Shown here one piece after another: positions 6,207 through 10,096 of a stretch of 10,096 nt of DNA (its first letter is position 1; each line of letters begins with the position of its first letter). Position numbers and translations under genes: made by a program. The stretch is from DASYQV01 sp036005125 (GTDB taxonomy: Bacteria > Acidobacteriota > Vicinamibacteria > Vicinamibacterales > UBA2999). The notes under the pieces are model-generated. The model made no database searches. It was not told the DNA's origin and saw nothing but the letters and a program-made list of their open reading frames with translations. The stretch is from assembly GCA_036005125.1 (NCBI GenBank), contig DASYQV010000006.1, positions 1 through 10,096 of the forward strand, in the 5' to 3' direction.

Positions 6207-7286
6207 TACCCGTGGGACGGTGGTGTCGGGAACGGCGAGGTCGCTGGGGCCGGCCGTCAGCGGGATATGAGCGGTCACGACGTTCGTGTTCACGTCGACA
6301 ACCGCAACCTCGTTGAGGGTGGGAACGGCGATGTAGACCGCGCCTCGATCCGCCTTCACGCCGATTCCGGCGGCCGTATGCAGCGCACCGAGGTCGATGG
6401 TTGCCGCGATCCGGTCTGTGATGGCGTCAATCACGTACGCTTGGCCGCCTGGAAGGAAACCCATGCCGTAGCCGGTGTTGAAGAACGTCGACTGGATACC
6501 CACGTAGAGGCGGCTGCCGTCCGGCGTCACGGCGAGCGACCCGGGCAGCGAGAAGAGATTGATGGCGCCGGTGACCGACTCCGTCGCCGTGTCTACCAGG
6601 ACGACGCTGCCGCCGGCGCTGAACCCCCCGTTCGTCGTGTTGAACGTGTACATCCCCACGTACGCGCGCGTTCCGTCAGGCGAAATCGCGAGGGACGAGG
6701 CGTTGTTCGACACGTCGGGGATCGAGGCGGTTTCGGCGGCAAACGACTTGGCAACCTTGTTCAAGGCGGTGTCGATGATGTACACGAGACCGGCGGCGAC
6801 GTAGACGCGACCGCCATCCGGTGTGATGGCGATGTCGCCCTCGCTTCCCACCGAGATGCTCGCTGTGACGACTCGCTGTACGGTGTCGACGACCTCGACC
6901 ACTCCGGCCGTGGTCATCACGTACAGCGCAAGGCCGTCCGGCGTCACCGCGAGACTCGACGGACCGTCCCCGACGAGGATCGTTGCGACTACCATATCGG
7001 TCGCGGTGTCGATCACCGAGATCGAGTCTGACGCTCCGTTTGTCACGTACGCGCGGCTGCCATCGCGCGTCATAACCACGCGTGAGGGACCGGCACCGAC
7101 GGGAATCGTGCCCAGCACCGTCGCCGTGGCTGTGTCAATGACGGACACGACATTCGCGCCCGTCTCGGTCACGTAGGCTTTCGTTTGCACCTCTGACGCT
7201 GTTGAGCCCGCGGTGACAAGCAGCGGAATCAACGCCAGCATGAAGAGGCGGGTTACCATCGGCCGACATCCACTTCGCACCCTCAC
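5025..7286 (-). CDS. Secreted YVTN beta-propeller protein with four tandem Ig-like modules
   Basis: 753 aa, exported. The signal peptide (VTRLFMLALIPLLVTAG) precedes a cut near STAS; there is no lipobox Cys. Residues about 35-355 form a YVTN/surface-layer-type propeller: seven copies of a strand like VSVIDTATATV (then ISVIDTATDMV, VEVVDTVQRV, VYIIDTALNKV, VVLVDTATESV, AYVIDAITDRI, VAVVDVNTNVV) alternate with 'LAVTPDG..(A/L)YV', which indicates seven blades. A Pro-containing linker (DTTVPRVP) leads to four Ig-like (Big_9-like) modules starting near residues 364, 462, 558 and 655. Each has IDAVNDSG, VLANDTLGG and a Cys pair in YRICE and NCD, probably a disulfide. The start is GTG 7284-7286, chosen because GAGGAGGT lies just upstream; ATG at 7257-7259 is the alternative and would shorten the signal peptide n-region. 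No enzymatic residues are evident, so an adhesive or structural surface role is inferred. It is divergent from the CHAT gene. Confidence 0.9.
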   Translation of the reverse strand: MRVRSGCRPMVTRLFMLALIPLLVTAGSTASEVQTKAYVTETGANVVSVIDTATATVLGTIPVGAGPSRVVMTRDGSRAYVTNGASDSISVIDTATDMVVATILVGDGPSSLAVTPDGLALYVMTTAGVVEVVDTVQRVVTASISVGSEGDIAITPDGGRVYVAAGLVYIIDTALNKVAKSFAAETASIPDVSNNASSLAISPDGTRAYVGMYTFNTTNGGFSAGGSVVLVDTATESVTGAINLFSLPGSLAVTPDGSRLYVGIQSTFFNTGYGMGFLPGGQAYVIDAITDRIAATIDLGALHTAAGIGVKADRGAVYIAVPTLNEVAVVDVNTNVVTAHIPLTAGPSDLAVPDTTVPRVPYAIDAVDDSGTVTAVGATAVANVLANDRLGGIAVTRAHVTLTQQSSTSDGVTLNPATGAVSVAAGTPEGTQTLVYRICETASPTNCDDASVTVTVLAPYVIDAVNDSAVTLPGRTALASVLANDTLGGTPATLGRVTLALASSTSTGITLDLATGAVFVAVGTTPGLQTLTYRICEIASPTNCDEADVSITVNPFPIDAVNDSGAALWTGGTAVANVLANDTFAGAAATLAKVSLSQVASTNAGISLNAATGAVTVAAGTPVGSHTLTYRICEIATPSNCDEATVTVTALAQPIAAVADFATGSSKVASTILASVLTNDRLGGAPATPANVKLSFVSLSPANNKIALDLRDGSVDVLGRTNSGTYVLAYEICELALPTNCARTSVRIDLSGK

Positions 7287-7290
7287 TGAT

Positions 7291-7298
7291 ACCTCCTC
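7291..7298 (-). promoter_or_regulatory. Shine-Dalgarno that decides the propeller protein start
   Basis: On the minus strand GAGGAGGT is followed after 4 nt (ATCA) by GTG 7284-7286. This near-perfect anti-16S match favours the GTG start over ATG 7257-7259. Confidence 0.65.
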
Positions 7299-7307
7299 AT
7301 ATATGAG
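7296..7307. promoter_or_regulatory. 12-bp perfect palindrome overlapping the Shine-Dalgarno
   Basis: CTCATATATGAG is a perfect dyad that overlaps the 5' end of the Shine-Dalgarno of the propeller gene and lies in the spacer shared with the divergent CHAT gene. It could be an operator for a dimeric regulator, or its TATATG could be part of a minus-strand -10 box. A second dyad, GCGGC-A-GCCGC, lies at 7317-7327. Confidence 0.3.
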
Positions 7308-7338
7308 ACGTGGGGTGCGGCAGCCGCGGAACAGGAGA

Positions 7339-7344
7339 TATACT
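7339..7344 (+). promoter_or_regulatory. Candidate -10 box of the TPR-CHAT gene
   Basis: TATACT (5 of 6 to consensus), followed by GG exactly as at 2688-2695. Transcription from here would start near 7351 and give a leader of about 57 nt before ATG 7408. No clear -35 is seen. The reverse complement of the surrounding GATATACTGG reads CCAGTATATC, so the same spot could serve the divergent gene as well. Confidence 0.35.
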
Positions 7345-7407
7345 GGGGCACTTTCGGCCGGCTTCCGTCTTCCACCTCGTCTACCAAAAACGCGATCGAG
7401 CAGCCCG

Positions 7408-9924
7408 ATGAGCCGATGCCGGCGACTCGTCCCTCCGCTTGTCCTGGTCGTCCTCATGACAAGCGGACCATCCGCCCTCTCGAAGACATCGCTCGATGAA
7501 GCCGTTCGCCTCCAGCGTGCGGGTCGGAACCGCGAAGCGCAGAACGCGCTTCGGACGCTTGTGCCCGAGCTGCGGCGTTCAGGCGATCGAGCCGCGCTGG
7601 CCCGCGCGCTCGCGGCCGCAACCGACGCGTCGCTCGCGTTGGGAGAATACGAGTCGGCCGTTCAGGACGCGCAGGAGGCGTTCGACATTCACCAGCGGCT
7701 CGGTGAACGAGCGGAGGCGGCGGGAGACCTCAACGCGGTCGGCCTCGCGAATCTGTATCTCGGCCGATACGACAGTGCGCTCGCGACCTACGAGCGGGCG
7801 CTGGCGCTCGATCGCGCAGGCGGCGATGGCGACGGCGAAGTTCTCCGCTTGAACAACATCGGGAACGTGCACGTCCTGCGCGGCCGATATGCGGATGCGC
7901 TCCGGCTGTATCAGGAGGCCATTGCCCAGGTCGACGCGCGGACGTCCGAGCGTTCCCGCGCGCGCCTGCGAAAGATGACGATTACGAACCTGGCCGTGCT
8001 CCACCAGCGCCTCGGCGCCGACGAGCGCGCGCTGGACCTGTACGCCCAGCTCGAGACAGATCAGGCGATGCAGCCGGGCGAGGAAGCGCAGCTGCTGATC
8101 AACCAGGGTGCGCTCCTCCGGCGTCTCGGCGACCCGATCAAGGCGATGGAGAGGTACCGCCAGGCGCAGGCGCTTTTCGCGCGCGGGCACCACCGGGATG
8201 GCGAAATCGGCGCCTGGCGCAACATCGGCATCGCGTACGCCCTGGACCTGAACGAGGACTCGCGGGCCCTGGAAGCCTTCAGCGCGGCGCTGAGGCTGGC
8301 ACGGGAATCGTCGAACCAGCGAGGAGAAGTCCAGGCGCTCCTGTACCGAGGGGAGACCCTTCGGCGCATGGGGCGGCTGGCTGAAGCGGCCGGCGAGCTT
8401 CAAGCCGCGCTCGATGGCGCCATGCGTGCCGGGCTCGTCGACGAACAGTGGAAGGCGCTCTACAGCCTCGGCCAGGTGGTCGAAGCAGAAGGCCGCCGCG
8501 ATGAGGCCCGCGGGTCGTACGAGCGCGCGATTGCCGCGTTCGAATCGGTCCGTGCCGACCTCGGAACGGCTGCTCTCAGGTCCGAGTTCCTGGCCGACAA
8601 GCGCGACGTCTATGACGCGTTGATCGCGCTTCGGCTCGCCGACCCGTCTCCCTCCGCGGCTGAAATATTCGAGCTCATCGAGCAGAGCCGGGCGCGCACC
8701 TGGCAGGACCGTCTGCAGCCCGACGCGCGGCGGTTGTCGCTTGCCGACGTGCAGCCCAGGATTGCGGCGGACACGTTGCTGCTCGAGTACTGGAGCGGCG
8801 GGTCGACGTCGGCGCTTCTCTGGCTTTCCCCGTCGGCGTCGGGAATCGTGAAGCAGGCGGCAAGCCCGGCCGAGATCAAGAGCGTGCAGCGTCTGGCCGA
8901 CGCCGTGTCGCGCGTGAACGATGATTTTCGACCGACGTCGATCGACGCCGGCCGTCTGCTGCTCTCCGGGTTGCCCGATTCAAAGCGCATCACCCGACTG
9001 CTCGTCGTGCCCGACGGGCCATTCCATTTCATCCCGTTCGAAGCGCTGACCATTCCCACCACACAGGAGCTGCTCGTCGAGCGGTTCGAGATCAGCTATC
9101 TTCCATCGGCCGCGTTTCTCGCCCGGCGCGACGCCCACGCGGACCGACCATGGAAGTGGCCGTGGGAGCGCCAGCTCGTTGCCTTCGGCGATCCGCCGCC
9201 GACGTCGGCTGGTCCGTCGCCCGGCGCTGCCGCGCTGCCGGATCTGTCCTACGCCGACGATGAAATTCGAAGCATTGCCGAATCTCTCTCTGGACGCTCG
9301 GAGCTGCACCTGGGCGCGGACGCTCAGAAGCGGTTTCTCCGCCAGGAATTGCGTGGCGTTCCGCTCCTGCATTTCAGCACGCACGCGATTGCCGACACGC
9401 GCGATTCCGACCGGTCGCGCGTCCTGCTCGCGCCGCCGGAATCCGGCGGGCCGGTCGACTATCTGTTCCTCCGCGAGATTTACGACCTGGACCTCACCGG
9501 CGTGCAACTGGTCACCTTGTCGGCGTGCGACACGGAACGCGGCAAGGTGATCCGCGGTGAGGGAGTCGAAGGATTCAGCCGCGCGCTCCTTGCGGCTGGC
9601 GCCGCCTCGACGGTCACGACGATGTGGGACGTCGCCGACCGCGCGAGCGCCGAGTTCATGAAGCAGTTCTACTTTGCCCTCGGCCGGGGTGAGTCGAAGG
9701 CATCGGCGCTGCGGCAGGCGAAGCTGCAGTTCCTCCGGTCAGGGCTCGCGTGGTCGCATCCGCGCTACTGGGCCGCGTACGTGTTGAACGGAGATGGCGG
9801 CGAGCGGCTTCCGCGCGTCATCCCGTGGAGCGTGGTGGGAGCGATGCTGCTGGGCGGGCTCGCCGTCGTCGCATACGTGGGCCGGGTCGTTCGTACGTGC
9901 ACAGACATGCTAGGCCGCATCTAA
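7408..9924 (+). CDS. TPR-repeat CHAT-domain (caspase-like) protein with C-terminal membrane anchor
   Basis: 838 aa. An N-terminal signal sequence or anchor (CRRLVPPLVLVVLMTSG) is followed by a TPR array (about 28-410, roughly eight repeats; for example GRYDSALATYERALALDRAG and GRYADALRLYQEAI). The usual bridge EIFELIEQSRARTWQDRL leads into a CHAT domain (about 455-797). The caspase-type dyad is present: His659 in HFSTHA and Cys707 in LSACDT. GEGVEGFSRALLAAGA and the closing HPRYWAAYVLNGD are family hallmarks. A hydrophobic segment (about 804-826, VIPWSVVGAMLLGGLAVVAY) follows, with a short Arg-containing tail. CHAT proteins are cysteine proteases or their relatives; TPRs usually bind a partner that controls them. 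With a cleaved signal, the catalytic part would be periplasmic and held by the C-terminal helix. The start ATG 7408 is preferred because it lies after the promoter-like box; its Shine-Dalgarno is weak. The tail codons overlap REP-like sequence. Substrate unknown. Confidence 0.92.
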   Translation: MSRCRRLVPPLVLVVLMTSGPSALSKTSLDEAVRLQRAGRNREAQNALRTLVPELRRSGDRAALARALAAATDASLALGEYESAVQDAQEAFDIHQRLGERAEAAGDLNAVGLANLYLGRYDSALATYERALALDRAGGDGDGEVLRLNNIGNVHVLRGRYADALRLYQEAIAQVDARTSERSRARLRKMTITNLAVLHQRLGADERALDLYAQLETDQAMQPGEEAQLLINQGALLRRLGDPIKAMERYRQAQALFARGHHRDGEIGAWRNIGIAYALDLNEDSRALEAFSAALRLARESSNQRGEVQALLYRGETLRRMGRLAEAAGELQAALDGAMRAGLVDEQWKALYSLGQVVEAEGRRDEARGSYERAIAAFESVRADLGTAALRSEFLADKRDVYDALIALRLADPSPSAAEIFELIEQSRARTWQDRLQPDARRLSLADVQPRIAADTLLLEYWSGGSTSALLWLSPSASGIVKQAASPAEIKSVQRLADAVSRVNDDFRPTSIDAGRLLLSGLPDSKRITRLLVVPDGPFHFIPFEALTIPTTQELLVERFEISYLPSAAFLARRDAHADRPWKWPWERQLVAFGDPPPTSAGPSPGAAALPDLSYADDEIRSIAESLSGRSELHLGADAQKRFLRQELRGVPLLHFSTHAIADTRDSDRSRVLLAPPESGGPVDYLFLREIYDLDLTGVQLVTLSACDTERGKVIRGEGVEGFSRALLAAGAASTVTTMWDVADRASAEFMKQFYFALGRGESKASALRQAKLQFLRSGLAWSHPRYWAAYVLNGDGGERLPRVIPWSVVGAMLLGGLAVVAYVGRVVRTCTDMLGRI
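9875..9922 (+). repeat. REP-like half-units inside the CHAT gene's 3' end
   Basis: ACGTGGGCCGGGTC (9875-9888) matches the left half of the GGGTCT-type unit (ACGTAGGCCGGGTC) with one change. CGTACG (9892-9897) and TAGGCCGCATCT (9911-9922) together make the left half of the GCATCT-type unit, separated by 13 extra bases (9898-9910). These bases encode the last residues YVGRVVRT..LGRI, and the stop TAA (9922-9924) falls where the unit's loop would be. No right halves are present immediately after. Confidence 0.55.
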
Positions 9925-10020
9925 CCACCCAAGGGGCTCCGCCCCTTGATATCTTCCCCAACGCGCCAAAAACGCGCGTTGGGGACCCCGGACCGGGCAG
10001 AGCCCCTCGGCTGGTTAGAC
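9919..10020. other. Nested inverted-repeat element, attC-like in outline
   Basis: Three stems nest inside each other. Outer: TCTAACC (9920-9926) with GGTTAGA (10013-10019). Middle: AGGGGCTC (9932-9939) with GAGCCCCT (10000-10007). Inner: CCCCAACGCG (9956-9965) with CGCGTTGGGG (9975-9984), loop CCAAAAACG. Between outer and middle stems are two unpaired 5-nt stretches. The edges ATCTAAC and GTTAGAC fit the integron R'' (RYYYAAC) and R' (GTTRRRY) boxes, and the 102-nt length is within the attC range. Against attC, the middle stem lacks an extrahelical base, the left edge is shared with REP-like sequence, and no integrase is visible. A structured interspersed repeat is the safer reading. Confidence 0.5.
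9930..9948 (+). terminator. Hairpin just after the TPR-CHAT stop codon
   Basis: CAAGGGGC (9930-9937) and GCCCCTTG (9941-9948) form an 8-bp stem with a TCC loop, 5 bp after the stop codon. A second strong hairpin (9956-9984) follows. Neither has a T-tract, so either could protect the mRNA 3' end or aid termination. This stem competes with the middle stem of the larger nested element. Confidence 0.35.
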
Positions 10021-10096
10021 CAGCACCTTTTGGCGCGCTTCGCGCGCCTAGCCCGTTATGCGGTCGCACAACGAGTACAAAATTCGCGTTTCGGGC
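10021..10096. other. Gene-free right edge with two further hairpins
   Basis: GGCGCGC (10032-10038) pairs with GCGCGCC (10042-10048) around TTC. CGTTATGCG (10054-10062) and CGCACAACG (10065-10073) are inverted with one mismatch. GCCCG (10051-10055) and CGGGC (10092-10096) frame the rest. No reading frame or known RNA is recognised, and the element is probably cut by the window end. Confidence 0.35.

Noticed and set aside
6090..7031. 313-codon open frame on the plus strand opposite the propeller gene
   Set aside because: It mirrors the YVTN repeats on the other strand. The protein shows only repeat-derived Arg/Gly/Asp patterns.
5025..7286. Lipoprotein or sortase/PEP-CTERM-type anchored protein
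   Set aside because: There is no lipobox Cys after the hydrophobic segment, and the C-terminus ends in the fourth Ig module without a sorting motif or membrane helix.
7213..7407. Longer N-terminus of the CHAT protein from ATG 7213 or 7303
   Set aside because: It would overlap the start region of the divergent propeller gene, lies upstream of the candidate promoter, and gives an Arg-rich extension ahead of a clear signal sequence.

Overview
The window is high-GC bacterial DNA with five complete or nearly complete genes plus the tail of a sixth. The gene content is a secreted S9 peptidase, a secreted YVTN-propeller/Ig protein, a TPR-CHAT protein, a GHKL ATPase and a secreted cupin. Together with abundant REP-like palindromes built on CGTAGGCC, this resembles uncultured soil Acidobacteriota (Vicinamibacteria-like). 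That placement is an impression from gene style and repeats; there is no marker gene here to prove it. No rRNA, tRNA, transposase or CRISPR array is visible.

Layout: (1) 1-163 (+) is the C-terminal end of an Ig-like-domain protein. It converges on (2) a secreted cupin at 211-666 (-), with a 12-bp hairpin between them. (3) 667-869 holds a four-unit palindromic repeat cluster. Its last unit supplies the C-terminal codons and stop of (4) a GHKL (Hsp90/MORC-like) ATPase at 852-2525 (-). (5) A divergent spacer carries a two-unit cluster and a promoter-like box in front of (6) a secreted S9 prolyl-oligopeptidase-family enzyme at 2716-4782 (+). (7) The convergent spacer 4783-5024 has a third cluster, one unit of which is split by a 91-bp AT-rich insert. 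(8) At 5025-7286 (-) lies a secreted protein with a seven-blade YVTN propeller and four tandem Ig-like modules. It is divergent from (9) a TPR-CHAT protease-like protein at 7408-9924 (+) with an N-terminal signal and a C-terminal membrane helix. (10) 9919-10096 is a dense set of nested inverted repeats with an integron-attC-like outline.

The genes do not form an obvious operon or known pathway. Most are envelope or exported proteins. The two most noteworthy themes are the membrane-anchored TPR-CHAT protein paired divergently with a propeller/Ig surface-type protein, and a repeat family that invades gene ends, adds C-terminal residues and stop codons, and itself receives secondary insertions.
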